From CANMXU01 sp052030545 (GTDB lineage Bacteria > Pseudomonadota > Gammaproteobacteria > Enterobacterales > Alteromonadaceae), in assembly GCF_052030545.1 (NCBI RefSeq), contig NZ_JBPDIH010000004.1:434001-498000 (forward strand): a DNA stretch of 64,000 nucleotides, read 5' to 3'. Numbering within the stretch: the first letter of the stretch is position 1; every line of letters starts with the position of its first letter. A model generated the notes under the pieces. It had not been told where the DNA came from and searched no databases. It saw only the letters and a program-made list of their open reading frames with translations. Both the position numbers and the translations under genes were made by a program. Of the stretch, positions 53,152 to 63,012 are shown piece after piece.

Positions 53152-54021
53152 GTGAATAGTTTAATTACACATATAAAAAAACTTGCACTTAACGAAGGTA
53201 TTAACAACACACCTTTAAACGGTGTAAAGGTTTTTAAGGCTAGCCACTCAACTGGCCGAATTCCACTATGCTATAGCCAAGGCATTATTATCGTTGTGCA
53301 AGGTCATAAGCGGGTGTTTTTTAATAAACAAAGCTACGACTACAACGCCAATAACTACTTAGTGTTAACCTTGCCGCTTGCGGCGGAATGCGAAACCATA
53401 GTGACACCCGGCGAGCCTTTATTATCACTTATTGTCGATTTTGATTTAGCGATGTTAAATGAGCTAGTACGCATATTCGACGATCATGGCTATGTGAATC
53501 AGCATAATAATATTGCTGATAATAAAGGCTTGTTTGTTAGCCAAGGCAGCGAAGCCTTTGCCTGTGTTGTTAGCAGACTGGCCGATTGTTTGACGAGCAC
53601 AATTGAGTGTGAAGTGATTGGTAAAGGTTTAGTGAGAGAGTTGTTTTTTCATGTATTGCAAGGCCAACACGCCGCGCCGTTATTTGCGCTCGTTGCCCAC
53701 AATACGCATTTATCTAAAATGGAGCGAGTGTTGAAACATTTGCACATTCATTATGAGAATAGCATCGACGTAGAACAACTTGCCAGTATGGCGAACATGA
53801 GCAGCTCAACGTTTCATCGCGTTTTTAAACAGGTAACGGCATCGTCGCCAATACAGTACATTAAGAAAATACGCCTAAATCGCGCCAGAGAATTATTATT
53901 AGATCAAGGGTTAAAAGTAAAACAAGCTGCAGCGCAGGTGGGCTATGAAAGCCCAACCCAATTTAGTCGCGAGTTTAGTCGATACTTTGGTCAAACACCC
54001 AGCGAGCTCCATCGCAGCTAA
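53152..54021 (+). CDS. AraC-family regulator, YqhC-like
   Basis: 289 aa. The N-terminal cupin-like AraC_N domain (residues 10-185) has VQGHKRVFFNKQSYDYNANNY-type sequence and LTLPLAAECET. The C-terminal double helix-turn-helix (about 195-288) shows VEQLASMANMSSSTFHRVFK and AAAQVGYESPTQFSREFSRY. GTG start with GGAAA upstream. Divergent from the yqhD-like gene (181-bp gap), matching YqhC, which activates yqhD in E. coli. The last four bases overlap the convergent PilZ gene. Confidence 0.88.
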   Translation: MNSLITHIKKLALNEGINNTPLNGVKVFKASHSTGRIPLCYSQGIIIVVQGHKRVFFNKQSYDYNANNYLVLTLPLAAECETIVTPGEPLLSLIVDFDLAMLNELVRIFDDHGYVNQHNNIADNKGLFVSQGSEAFACVVSRLADCLTSTIECEVIGKGLVRELFFHVLQGQHAAPLFALVAHNTHLSKMERVLKHLHIHYENSIDVEQLASMANMSSSTFHRVFKQVTASSPIQYIKKIRLNRARELLLDQGLKVKQAAAQVGYESPTQFSREFSRYFGQTPSELHRS

Positions 54022-56468
54022 TGTTGCTGTGCTTGTCGCCTTAACAAAACTTCGTGGGTAATGTCGTAAAGCTCGATAATGCCCGCGACACTCCAAATGT
54101 CTTTCTCTATTTGCTTACCGCGGTGAATCGCATAAGAACTAATATAGCTAAGTTCAGGGTTTAAATGATCCATATCAGGCTCATCAGCACGCGACATTTT
54201 TAACTGCACCGCAAAAAAGTCACCTTTTTTCAATGCCGTTGAAATAAACATTTGTTGTAACTTTAAGGTTTTTAACTGGCTGTCGGTTCGAACACTGACT
54301 TTATCTTCTAATTCTTCTTGGCTATGGTCGATAGCGATATAAACAATGTAGTTTTCAGGAAAATCGCTTGGCTGCATTTTCTTCAAGCTGGTCATAATTT
54401 GATTTTGCAGGCTCTGCTCACCAAAAAACGGATACAAATTATAATGGCCACGTTTATCACTTAAACCTTGTAAAGTGGGTAATAACTTACCGTGCTCTCC
54501 CCTGCCAGTAATACATTCCGTTTTATAACGGCTACCACTGGTTTGCACAATAAAACTGGCAATATTTAAACTCGCGCTATAAATATTACGCAGTGCTTTG
54601 GCCATACCTGGTGTGATCAAGGCATATTCATCTGGCGTTAATTTGTCGCGATTTTTATCAATAAGCAACCTAAAAAACGAGCGACCAATATGCTGATGTT
54701 GTTCAACAATCACACGTAAATTGACAATGGTTTTTTTACGGTTGATCCGCATCACTTCATAGGGCAAATCTTTGAGTTCAAAAGATGACGTGATTTTCTG
54801 CAAATTAGGAAACGTTAAGTTAACCACGTCGCCTTTTTTTAACACTGTTGATTTATCAATTTCAATTTTTAAACCTGATGTTGAAAAATCATGTGAACGT
54901 CCGGTCCATTGCACGCCGTCAGAGGTGGCAACCACAGGGGTATTATATTTAAAGCGCGGCTCTTGGCGTTGGTTCTTATAATTGATGCCGACTTCATCTA
55001 CCCTTGGCAGACTCTCCACCGGTTTATGTCCAAAGCGTTTTATGCGATTGATATTAATGTCTTCAAAAGCAAACGCTTGATAATTTTCCAACAGTTGCGG
55101 ATGGGTAATATCTTGCACTACCACGATGTAAGGAATTTTAGCTAATAGCTGTTTAACTTCTTCAGAAGGCGGCGTATTTAAATATTCATTTTTCTTAGTT
55201 AAGGTATCGGACAAAGTTAACGGTGAATGCGCATCACTTGGTTGCACATCGATTAGGCTTAAATCAAAAATGGCAAAATTAGGTTTCGATGCAGCAAAGC
55301 CCAAAAATTGCGACATAAAGGCTTTATCTTCTTTAAGCTCTACTTCGTCAGCACTATAAAAATAACTTTTTCCTTGGCTTTCATGAACAAAGCTATAGAC
55401 AATAAATGAGCGCCCTAAACGCCTCGCTTTAAGTAGCTTTTCAATTCGTTCTGGGCTGATCAAATAACTTAAGGTTGAATGTCGTTTCTCATTTTGCCAA
55501 TACTGAAATACATTTTGATTATTTGAACAAGTCAGCGCATATTTAGCCGCCAATAATTTACCTTGTTGTTCAATAAAAACAGGTAATTCATTAAGTTTGG
55601 CGATGGTGAATGTTTCTAGGTGTCTCGACTGCAATGCCGCAATGGTATTATCAAGATTAATTTTATATCGGCGTTTATTGCCTTGAATGTAGCCTTTTAA
55701 AAAGCGCTTAAAGGCGTCGTTTTGGCTATTACCGGTATAAACGCGTTGCAAGCCAACAAGCTGAATACCTTCTAAATTTTGAAAATTACGTACTTCATAA
55801 CTGAAGGTATTTTGTTTGCCAAACTCAAATTCTTGAGCAAAGCCAGTAAACTGAATGTCTAATACTTGCCCTATTTTCACCTCAGAAAACCCTTTTAGGC
55901 GCAAACGGCAGCCATTAATACTAATATCAGAGCTTACGGCCTCAACTTCTTTAAAGTTGCCGTCAGCCACTAAAACAGCAATGGCAAAATTCATTCGCTC
56001 TTCACTGCGGTCAAAATAATGACCAAATTCGTAAAGCTTTGCCGGGTATTGGGTTTTCTCATACACTTTCGGGTTATCAGCAGTTGCCGGAGTTTTAACA
56101 CCCGCTTTTTCTCGTTGATAAATCACCCGAAAATTATTCTCAGTATTCATGACCGCTTCATAAACACCAAACGTATAACTACCGTAGGCTTTAATATTAG
56201 TTTCAAAAGCTTTAATGGCGACATCGTCAAGATAATGTACTCGGCTGTCATGCTCATACGCACGACAATCACCATCAACATGACCGCGCAAATCAACTAA
56301 GCGTGTACACTCGCCCGCTAATCGTTTAAGTTCCATCTTCAACAAAAAACGTTCCGTTTTAGGGATTTTCTTAGTCGCAGTAGCAAATTTAGCTTCAAAA
56401 TCACTTTTTGAAACCTGCCCCCTGAACTTAGAAATAATTTCCTGATGTTGTGAAAAATCTTTAGTCAT
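54018..56468 (-). CDS. Large protein with two PilZ-like domains
   Basis: 816 aa. A first PilZ-like half-domain has AVSSDISINGCRLRLKG (about residues 178-194, D-x-S-x-x-G motif). The second PilZ domain carries both c-di-GMP motifs: RQEPRFKYNTPVVA (R-x-x-x-R) and SHDFSTSGLKIEID (D-x-S-x-x-G), near residues 503-545. The rest is soluble with no catalytic motif. PilZ domains bind c-di-GMP and act as effectors for motility, biofilm or polysaccharide export. No signal peptide or membrane helix. Monocistronic; partner unknown. Confidence 0.82.
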   Translation of the reverse strand: MTKDFSQHQEIISKFRGQVSKSDFEAKFATATKKIPKTERFLLKMELKRLAGECTRLVDLRGHVDGDCRAYEHDSRVHYLDDVAIKAFETNIKAYGSYTFGVYEAVMNTENNFRVIYQREKAGVKTPATADNPKVYEKTQYPAKLYEFGHYFDRSEERMNFAIAVLVADGNFKEVEAVSSDISINGCRLRLKGFSEVKIGQVLDIQFTGFAQEFEFGKQNTFSYEVRNFQNLEGIQLVGLQRVYTGNSQNDAFKRFLKGYIQGNKRRYKINLDNTIAALQSRHLETFTIAKLNELPVFIEQQGKLLAAKYALTCSNNQNVFQYWQNEKRHSTLSYLISPERIEKLLKARRLGRSFIVYSFVHESQGKSYFYSADEVELKEDKAFMSQFLGFAASKPNFAIFDLSLIDVQPSDAHSPLTLSDTLTKKNEYLNTPPSEEVKQLLAKIPYIVVVQDITHPQLLENYQAFAFEDININRIKRFGHKPVESLPRVDEVGINYKNQRQEPRFKYNTPVVATSDGVQWTGRSHDFSTSGLKIEIDKSTVLKKGDVVNLTFPNLQKITSSFELKDLPYEVMRINRKKTIVNLRVIVEQHQHIGRSFFRLLIDKNRDKLTPDEYALITPGMAKALRNIYSASLNIASFIVQTSGSRYKTECITGRGEHGKLLPTLQGLSDKRGHYNLYPFFGEQSLQNQIMTSLKKMQPSDFPENYIVYIAIDHSQEELEDKVSVRTDSQLKTLKLQQMFISTALKKGDFFAVQLKMSRADEPDMDHLNPELSYISSYAIHRGKQIEKDIWSVAGIIELYDITHEVLLRRQAQQH

Positions 56469-56665
56469 TTAAACCTATATGTCACTACAATAACGCTAAA
56501 TAAAAATAAGATAATGTTAACCTAATCGAATTCTATTTTTGACACAACAATTCGATTACATTTATATGATTTTCGCCAATAAGTTAGCAATAAATTTCAT
56601 TTATAAAATGAAAGCAATTATTATACCCAAAATAACGCAGTACCTTGAAACGAGTAAATAGCCCC

Positions 56666-58054
56666 ATGGCAAAAGCACCAAAAATAGAATTTGTCTGTAC
56701 CGATTGCGGTATGAATTACACCCGCTGGCAAGGTCAATGTCGATGTGGCGCATGGAACACACTGGCAGAAATGAAAATATCAGCCAGTAAAAGCAAAACA
56801 ACAGCGTCAACACGAACGGCAACTGCAGGTTATGCTGGCGGCGTTGGTGGTGGTTCTAAAAAGATTCATGATGTCACCAGTACCGAAGCAGAAAAAAACT
56901 TAACCGGCATTGGCGAACTTGACCGAGTATTAAGTGGTGGCGTTACCACGGGCTCAGTTAACATTATTTCAGGTGACCCAGGTGCAGGTAAAACCACGTT
57001 ATTGTCTGATTTGGTCGCACGAATGTCGCAAGAAAAAGCCTCGCTTTACTGTACGGCAGAAGAGTCTTTATCGCAGTTTAAAAACCGTGTGCAGCGCTTA
57101 AAGCTAGAATACAACGAAGATAATTTATATTTGTTATCAGAAACCAGTGTCGAAGCGATTATAGAAGAACTTGATGCTCACAAAATCAAATTTGCAGTTA
57201 TCGATTCAATTCAAGCGGTAGTGACCGAAAATGCCAATGGTAGCCCCGGCTCTCCGTCACAAGTTAAAAGTGCCGCGCAGGCGTTAACGCAATATTGTAA
57301 GCAAAATAATGTCACTATGTTCATTATCGCCCATGTTAATAAAAATAATGAAATTGCCGGCCCACAAACCTTAGTGCATATTGTTGACGCGCTTTTGCAT
57401 ATTGATACTAACGACGGACAAATTCGCACCTTACGCGCTAATAAGAACCGTTTTGGTGATATCGACACCGTGGGCATATTTAAAATGTGCGAGCGAGGCA
57501 TGCTCAGTGTTGATAACCCAAGCGAGATATTTTTATCTGGCTCAACCACAGATTCACCCGGCTCAGCTATTACCTGTATTCGCAAAGGCAACCGAAATTT
57601 ATTGTTAGAAATTCAGTGTTTAACCACAGAAACTGAAGCGGAATTTCCGCAGCGTGTTTGTGTAGGCCTAAATATGAATCGCATTAAAATGCTAACCGGC
57701 ATATTACGTAAGCACACCAAAACCAAAATTTTTCACGATACCTTTTTTAATATTGTTGGCGGTTTAAAAATTGATGAGTCGGAAACCTGTATTGATTTAG
57801 CCTTAGTCACCGCGCTACTGAGTAGTTTAAATGAATTTGTTGTGCCACGTACTACATGCATTATGGGTGAGTTAAGCCTTAATGGTGATGTGCGCCCTAT
57901 AGACAGTGGTGTGCCTCGTGTTAAAGAAGCGGCGCAACATGGCTTTGATGAAATATTTATTCCTTATCGAAATTATCACAAATCGATGGAAGGACTTGGC
58001 GCCAAAATTACGCCAGTAAAAACCATTCACGAGCTTATTGAACTGATCAGGTAA
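56666..58054 (+). CDS. radA: DNA repair protein RadA (Sms)
   Basis: 462 aa from ATG at 56666 (E. coli 460); the frame continues to TTG at 56645. RecA-like ATPase that helps branch migration in recombinational repair. Zinc finger near residues 11-29, Walker A GDPGAGKTTLLSD, Walker B FAVIDSIQAV, RadA-specific KNRFG in RANKNRFGDIDTVG, and a C-terminal Lon-protease-like domain (GELSLNGDVRPIDSG). Odd: the second cysteine pair of the finger reads C-R-C-G instead of C-x-x-C, one residue shorter than in E. coli. Confidence 0.95.
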   Translation: MAKAPKIEFVCTDCGMNYTRWQGQCRCGAWNTLAEMKISASKSKTTASTRTATAGYAGGVGGGSKKIHDVTSTEAEKNLTGIGELDRVLSGGVTTGSVNIISGDPGAGKTTLLSDLVARMSQEKASLYCTAEESLSQFKNRVQRLKLEYNEDNLYLLSETSVEAIIEELDAHKIKFAVIDSIQAVVTENANGSPGSPSQVKSAAQALTQYCKQNNVTMFIIAHVNKNNEIAGPQTLVHIVDALLHIDTNDGQIRTLRANKNRFGDIDTVGIFKMCERGMLSVDNPSEIFLSGSTTDSPGSAITCIRKGNRNLLLEIQCLTTETEAEFPQRVCVGLNMNRIKMLTGILRKHTKTKIFHDTFFNIVGGLKIDESETCIDLALVTALLSSLNEFVVPRTTCIMGELSLNGDVRPIDSGVPRVKEAAQHGFDEIFIPYRNYHKSMEGLGAKITPVKTIHELIELIR

Positions 58055-58068
58055 AGTTTAAACATCTA

Positions 58069-58136
58069 TTTGTGCGCATAGTCGCTAAACCAGTGACTGA
58101 CATATTTACCAATACTGGTGTTACTAGGCGCACAAA
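58069..58136. repeat. Nested inverted repeat in the radA-S9 gap
   Basis: TTTGTGCGC (58069-58077) is complementary to GCGCACAAA (58128-58136); inside, CCAGT pairs with ACTGG. A further direct copy TTGTGCGCAT follows near 58149. No T-run. Could be a transcript-end structure or an operator. Confidence 0.4.
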
Positions 58137-58293
58137 GTATGTTACAAAAATTGTGCGCATTTACCCTTTAAAAAACGACACAAGTAAAACAAAAAATCCC
58201 CGTAATGAATTACAGCATGTTAGTATTGCTAACATTATGATACAAATGTGCCACACGGCATTTATACCCTAATTTTCAAGTAATAGGCGCTTA

Positions 58294-60558
58294 ATGAAAT
58301 TACTACTTAAACCACTATTAATCCCCGTACTCGCTATTATCGCTTCTCCTTTTGCCGCGGCTACAGAGCAATTATCCATTGATCGAATATTCAGCGCGCC
58401 TTCGTTAAATGGCAGTACACCAAAGTCGTTAAAGTTTTCACCCGACGGCAGCCGCGTCACTTATTTACAAGCTAAAAAAGACAACCTCAATCAATACGAT
58501 TTATGGGAATATAATTTAGCGGAAAAAGAAAACAAACTCTTGGTCGACTCCCTTGATATATTCAGTGGCACCGAGCAATTGTCAGACGAAGAAAAAGCAC
58601 GTCGCGAGCGTCAACGTGTATACGGCTCTGGCATTATGGAATATCAATTTTCTGCCGATGGCAGTGCTTTGCTGTTCCCAATCAATGGCGATTTGTTTTA
58701 TTACAATTTGGCTCAGCAAAGCGCTAAGCGTTTAACCAATACGCCAGCATTTGAAACGGATAGTAAGTTCTCTCCGAAAGGCAACTATGTGTCATATATT
58801 CGTGAACAAAACTTGTATGCCTTGAACATTGACAGCGGAAAAGAGCTGCAATTAACCACTGATGGCGGCGGTGTCATCAAAAATGGCATGTCTGAATTTG
58901 TCGCGCAAGAAGAAATGGATCGCATGACAGGTTATTGGTGGTCACCAAATGAAAAACACATCGCGTTTTTAAAGGTCGATGAAAGCCCGGTCGACGTTGT
59001 TATTCGCAATGAAATTTATGCAGAAGAAATTAAGCTTATCGAGCAGCGCTACCCGGCAACAGGCACTAACAATGTTGATATTAAGTTAGCGACGGTTGAA
59101 CTAAAAAGTAAAAAGATTCGCTTTATTGATACTGGCGAAGACAAAGACATTTATCTACCACGGGTACAGTGGTTACCTAAAGGCGATAAACTCAGTTACC
59201 AATGGCAAAGCCGCAACCAACAAACATTAAAGCTTAATGAATATTCGCTAAAATCTCGTAAGCAAAAAACATTACTTACCGAGCAATCTGATTATTGGAT
59301 AAATCTTCACAACGATTTGTACTTTCTCGACAACGGTGACTTTATTTGGGCTTCAGAGCGCGATGGCTTTAAACACCTATATCGATTTAATAAAAACGGA
59401 GAGTTGATCAGTCAACTCACCAAAGGCGCTTGGGTCGTTGATAAAATTGAAAATATTGATGAAGAAAACGGTTGGCTCTACTTTACTGGCCGTGCCGATA
59501 CGCCACTTGAGCGTCATCTGTATAAAGTACCGTTAACTGGTAAATCTCCAGAAAATGTCGTGCGTGTTTCAAAAAGAAATGGTACTCATAGCATTGTATT
59601 TTCAAAAGACAGCAACAGCTATATCGACAAGTTCTCGAATATAAATACCCCAACACAAGTCAGCCTGCACGCTAGCAGTGGTGAACAACTGACTTGGCTA
59701 GAAGAAAATGCCGTTAACGATAGTCACCCAATCAAACCATTTTTTGAACAGTTGATCCAACCAGAGTTTGGGTCAATAAAAAGCGACGACAATAGTACAA
59801 ATTTATATTACAAGTTGTATAAACCTAGCAATATGCAGCCGGGTAAAAAATACCCTGTGATCGTCAAAGTCTATGGCGGACCACATGCTCAGCGCGTTAC
59901 CAACCGCTGGCAAGGTGGCGATATGATGCAATATATGGCGCAACAAGGTTACGTGGTATTTCAGTTAGATAACCGTGGCTCTAATTATCGCGGCACAGCA
60001 TTTGAATTTCCAATTTATCAAAATTTAGCAACGGTTGAGGTTGACGACCAAATAAGCGGCGTGAAGTTTTTACATAGCTTGCCTTATGTAGACCCAGAGC
60101 GTATTGGCATTTTTGGTCACTCTTATGGCGGCTACATGGCGCTAATGAATATGTTCAAAGCGGGTGAATATTTTAAAGCTGGTGTTTCTGGTGCCCCAGT
60201 GACCGACTGGATGTTATATGACACCCACTACACCGAGCGTTATTTAAATCATCCAGAAAAAAATGCCGACGGTTACCAAAGCAGCAGCGTATTCCCTTAC
60301 ATTAAAGACTTGCAAGGTCCGTTGATGGTTTATCATGGCATGGCAGACGATAACGTCTTGTTTACCAATACCACTAAGTTGATCAAAGCAATGCAAGATC
60401 AAAATAAGCAATTTGAATTAATGACTTATCCCGGCAGCAAACACAGTATGCGTGGTAAAAAAGTCAAAGTTCATTTAAACAATACCATTATGAGCTTTTT
60501 TGACCGCCACTTTAAAAATGAAAAGCTAACTGTCGACGAAGAGCAAATCAGTCGATAA
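58294..60558 (+). CDS. S9-family (dipeptidyl peptidase IV-like) serine peptidase
   Basis: 754 aa with signal peptide (MKLLLKPLLIPVLAIIASPFAAA|TEQ). N-terminal beta-propeller (DPPIV_N) with FSPDGSRVTYLQ and the motif EFVAQEEMDRMTGYWWSP, whose Glu pair anchors the substrate N-terminus. C-terminal alpha/beta-hydrolase: nucleophile Ser in GHSYGGYM, Asp in MADDNVLF, His in GSKHSM. Cleaves dipeptides, often X-Pro, from peptide N-termini in the periplasm. A terminator follows. Confidence 0.93.
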   Translation: MKLLLKPLLIPVLAIIASPFAAATEQLSIDRIFSAPSLNGSTPKSLKFSPDGSRVTYLQAKKDNLNQYDLWEYNLAEKENKLLVDSLDIFSGTEQLSDEEKARRERQRVYGSGIMEYQFSADGSALLFPINGDLFYYNLAQQSAKRLTNTPAFETDSKFSPKGNYVSYIREQNLYALNIDSGKELQLTTDGGGVIKNGMSEFVAQEEMDRMTGYWWSPNEKHIAFLKVDESPVDVVIRNEIYAEEIKLIEQRYPATGTNNVDIKLATVELKSKKIRFIDTGEDKDIYLPRVQWLPKGDKLSYQWQSRNQQTLKLNEYSLKSRKQKTLLTEQSDYWINLHNDLYFLDNGDFIWASERDGFKHLYRFNKNGELISQLTKGAWVVDKIENIDEENGWLYFTGRADTPLERHLYKVPLTGKSPENVVRVSKRNGTHSIVFSKDSNSYIDKFSNINTPTQVSLHASSGEQLTWLEENAVNDSHPIKPFFEQLIQPEFGSIKSDDNSTNLYYKLYKPSNMQPGKKYPVIVKVYGGPHAQRVTNRWQGGDMMQYMAQQGYVVFQLDNRGSNYRGTAFEFPIYQNLATVEVDDQISGVKFLHSLPYVDPERIGIFGHSYGGYMALMNMFKAGEYFKAGVSGAPVTDWMLYDTHYTERYLNHPEKNADGYQSSSVFPYIKDLQGPLMVYHGMADDNVLFTNTTKLIKAMQDQNKQFELMTYPGSKHSMRGKKVKVHLNNTIMSFFDRHFKNEKLTVDEEQISR

Positions 60559-60577
60559 CACAGTAAAAACTTTAACG

Positions 60578-60605
60578 AAAACGATCCCTTGCGGATCGTT
60601 TTTTT
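60578..60605 (+). terminator. Rho-independent terminator after the S9 peptidase
   Basis: Stem AAAACGATCC (60578-60587) with GGATCGTTTT (60593-60602), T-run to 60605. Confidence 0.9.
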
Positions 60606-60632
60606 ATCGATAAATAAACCAATAAAACCGAT

Positions 60633-62858
60633 ATGACCATGCCATTACACCGATATTTTCTCGCTTTAATATGCTTATTAATTAGTCAGGTAACTTATGC
60701 CAACACGCCGCCCAAAATAGGCTTGGTACTTAGTGGCGGTGGTGCTAAAGGCTCTGCCCATATTGGCGTTTTAAAAGTGCTCGAACAGCATAATATTGCC
60801 GTCGATTACATTACCGGCACCAGTATTGGCGCCTATGTGGGCGGCATGTACGCACTTGGCTACTCTGTTGAAGAAATTGAAAAACGCATGCTCACGCTTG
60901 ATTGGGATGCAGGCTATTCAGACACTATTCCACGTGAGTCGCTGCATTACGAAGAAAAGCAACGTAAAGATCAATACAACATTCCGTTAAAGTTTGGTTA
61001 TAGCGAGGAAGAATTAAAAACAACCAGTGGTTTTTTAGTTGGTCAAACTGTAGCGCAATTACTAAAAGAGTCGACTGATCTGGTTGCTGAATTCGACAGC
61101 TTCGACAACCTCGCGATCCCCTATCGCGCCGTAGCAACCGATCTGGTAACCAGTTTAGCGGTTGTTTTAGACTCAGGCAGCATAGTTGATGCCATGCGCG
61201 CCTCTGCTGCAGTACCTGGCGCTGTTCAACCCATAGATATTAACGGCATGATGTTAGTTGATGGTGGCTTAGCTAATAACATGCCTATTGATGTGGTTAA
61301 GGCAATGGGCGCAGATATCGTTATTGCCGTTGATATTGGCTCTTCATTGAGTTCAAAAGATCAAATCAAGATGACCATCGACGTATTGAATCAATTATCG
61401 ACATTTTTGACCAATGCCACATCGGAAGCGCAGAAAAAGCTATTACAACCAGGCGATATACTAATAAGACCCGATGTTGGCCAATTAAGTACCACCGACT
61501 GGTCGATTTTGCCACAGGCATTAGTCTTAGGTGAACAAGCCGCCTTATTGCATAGCAAACAATTGCAAGCACTTAGCCTATCTGATGAAGCATTCGCGCA
61601 ATACCAAGCGAAGAAAAAACAACGCAGCTTAAAATGGTTTTCCCCCATTGAAAAACCAATTACCGCTATTCATTTTGCTAACCAGTCAAAAGTAAATAAT
61701 ACCATTATTAAAAACAGCTTTGCCGTTGAAGTTGGTCAAGTGTTAAATCAGCAAGCACTAAAAGCAGCTATTGATCGCGTTTACGCACTAGATAAATTTG
61801 AATACGTTGACGCTGAATTTACCGACGACGAAAACGGTCGCGTGCTAACATTAATTACCCGAGCAAAATCGTGGGGCCCCAACTACATTAATGTTGGCTT
61901 TAGTATGCAAGACAACTTTTCACAAGACACCACAGTATTACTCGATTTCTCCTATGTATTAACCGATATTACCATCAATGGCGGTAGTTGGCGTAACGAC
62001 TTAACCATAGGCTACGAAAAGAAATTTGCGACCGAGTTTTATCAACCACTCGACATTGAACATAGCTTTTTCTCACGCGCACGTTTGCAATTTTATCAGC
62101 ATGACTGGGGCGGTGAAAACCAAGAAGGTTTAAGCGATGAACTCGTTAAACGCTCGCTCGAAGCGAGCATGAGTTTAGGTTACAACATTTTCGACAATGG
62201 CATTGCCGAGCTCGGTTTAATTGCCGAAAAAGGTAATATTTCCTATAAGAACTGGACAGATGACGAAGCGGACTTTGCCTCGTACGGTTTTTTCTTTCAT
62301 TTAGGTTACGACAACTTAAATAGCATTAATTTCCCGACTTCAGGCAATCAATTATCGTTTGATTTACGCCTTGGTAATGATCAATACGACCAGTTTTATT
62401 TTGATGCCAACACCGATAAATCCATTAAATATGACATTAATTGGCGCGGCGCTATCTCACTAGAACACCACACTTTAGTGGGAATAGCTTCATACGCGAA
62501 AGTGAACAGTGAAAATAACTATACCGTACATGTTTCTGAACTAGGCGGATTTCTTAACCTTTCAGCGTATCAGCGTAATGAACTGGTTGGCGCTCATAAA
62601 CTGTTTGGCGCTTTGGTTTATCACTATGACTTAGGACGCGATACCTTAGGTTTAACGGATTTTCCGCTGTATTTAGGCACCAGCTTAGAGGCAGGTAATG
62701 TCTGGACGCTTGCAGAGCATATTAATGTCGACGATGTAATTTATAGCAGTAGTTTGTTTTTAGGCACAGATACCAGTATGGGCCCGGTCGCCTTAGGTTT
62801 TGGTTATGCTGAAAAAGGTCAAAATTCCTTTTTCTTATCTATTGGCAAAAGCTGGTAG
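60633..62858 (+). CDS. Patatin-like phospholipase with C-terminal outer-membrane barrel (type Vd-like)
   Basis: 741 aa. Signal peptide (HRYFLALICLLISQVTYA|NTP). Patatin domain: oxyanion loop LSGGGAKGSAHIGVL, nucleophile Ser in GTSIG, catalytic Asp in LVDGGLANNMPIDV (about residues 29-310). A POTRA-like linker (about 345-410) precedes a BamA/Omp85-like 16-stranded barrel of about 320 residues ending FFLSIGKSW. This order is that of P. aeruginosa PlpD, the type Vd secretion group. The enzyme domain is exposed or released at the surface; substrate lipid unknown. Confidence 0.9.
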   Translation: MTMPLHRYFLALICLLISQVTYANTPPKIGLVLSGGGAKGSAHIGVLKVLEQHNIAVDYITGTSIGAYVGGMYALGYSVEEIEKRMLTLDWDAGYSDTIPRESLHYEEKQRKDQYNIPLKFGYSEEELKTTSGFLVGQTVAQLLKESTDLVAEFDSFDNLAIPYRAVATDLVTSLAVVLDSGSIVDAMRASAAVPGAVQPIDINGMMLVDGGLANNMPIDVVKAMGADIVIAVDIGSSLSSKDQIKMTIDVLNQLSTFLTNATSEAQKKLLQPGDILIRPDVGQLSTTDWSILPQALVLGEQAALLHSKQLQALSLSDEAFAQYQAKKKQRSLKWFSPIEKPITAIHFANQSKVNNTIIKNSFAVEVGQVLNQQALKAAIDRVYALDKFEYVDAEFTDDENGRVLTLITRAKSWGPNYINVGFSMQDNFSQDTTVLLDFSYVLTDITINGGSWRNDLTIGYEKKFATEFYQPLDIEHSFFSRARLQFYQHDWGGENQEGLSDELVKRSLEASMSLGYNIFDNGIAELGLIAEKGNISYKNWTDDEADFASYGFFFHLGYDNLNSINFPTSGNQLSFDLRLGNDQYDQFYFDANTDKSIKYDINWRGAISLEHHTLVGIASYAKVNSENNYTVHVSELGGFLNLSAYQRNELVGAHKLFGALVYHYDLGRDTLGLTDFPLYLGTSLEAGNVWTLAEHINVDDVIYSSSLFLGTDTSMGPVALGFGYAEKGQNSFFLSIGKSW

Positions 62859-62878
62859 TAAAAAGTCGAACAGCTCAA

Positions 62879-62896
62879 TGTCGATTTAAATTGACA
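62879..62896. promoter_or_regulatory. 18-bp near-perfect palindrome, candidate operator
   Basis: TGTCGATTTAAATTGACA is self-complementary except for one mismatched pair. It is 21 bp past the patatin gene and 117 bp before the nitroreductase start. No regulator gene is adjacent. Confidence 0.35.
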
Positions 62897-63012
62897 ACTT
62901 GCTAAAAACTTCGAACGGATTTAATCGGTTGGGGAGTTGCTTTGTGATTTATAAAAGCCGTAAGCTAAAAACCTAGAACAGCTAAAATCGATAATAAACC
63001 TGCGAGTACAAG

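Noticed and set aside
58072..58272. 66-codon frame starting with GTG after radA
   Set aside because: Basic, low-complexity product, no ribosome binding site, overlaps the inverted repeats.
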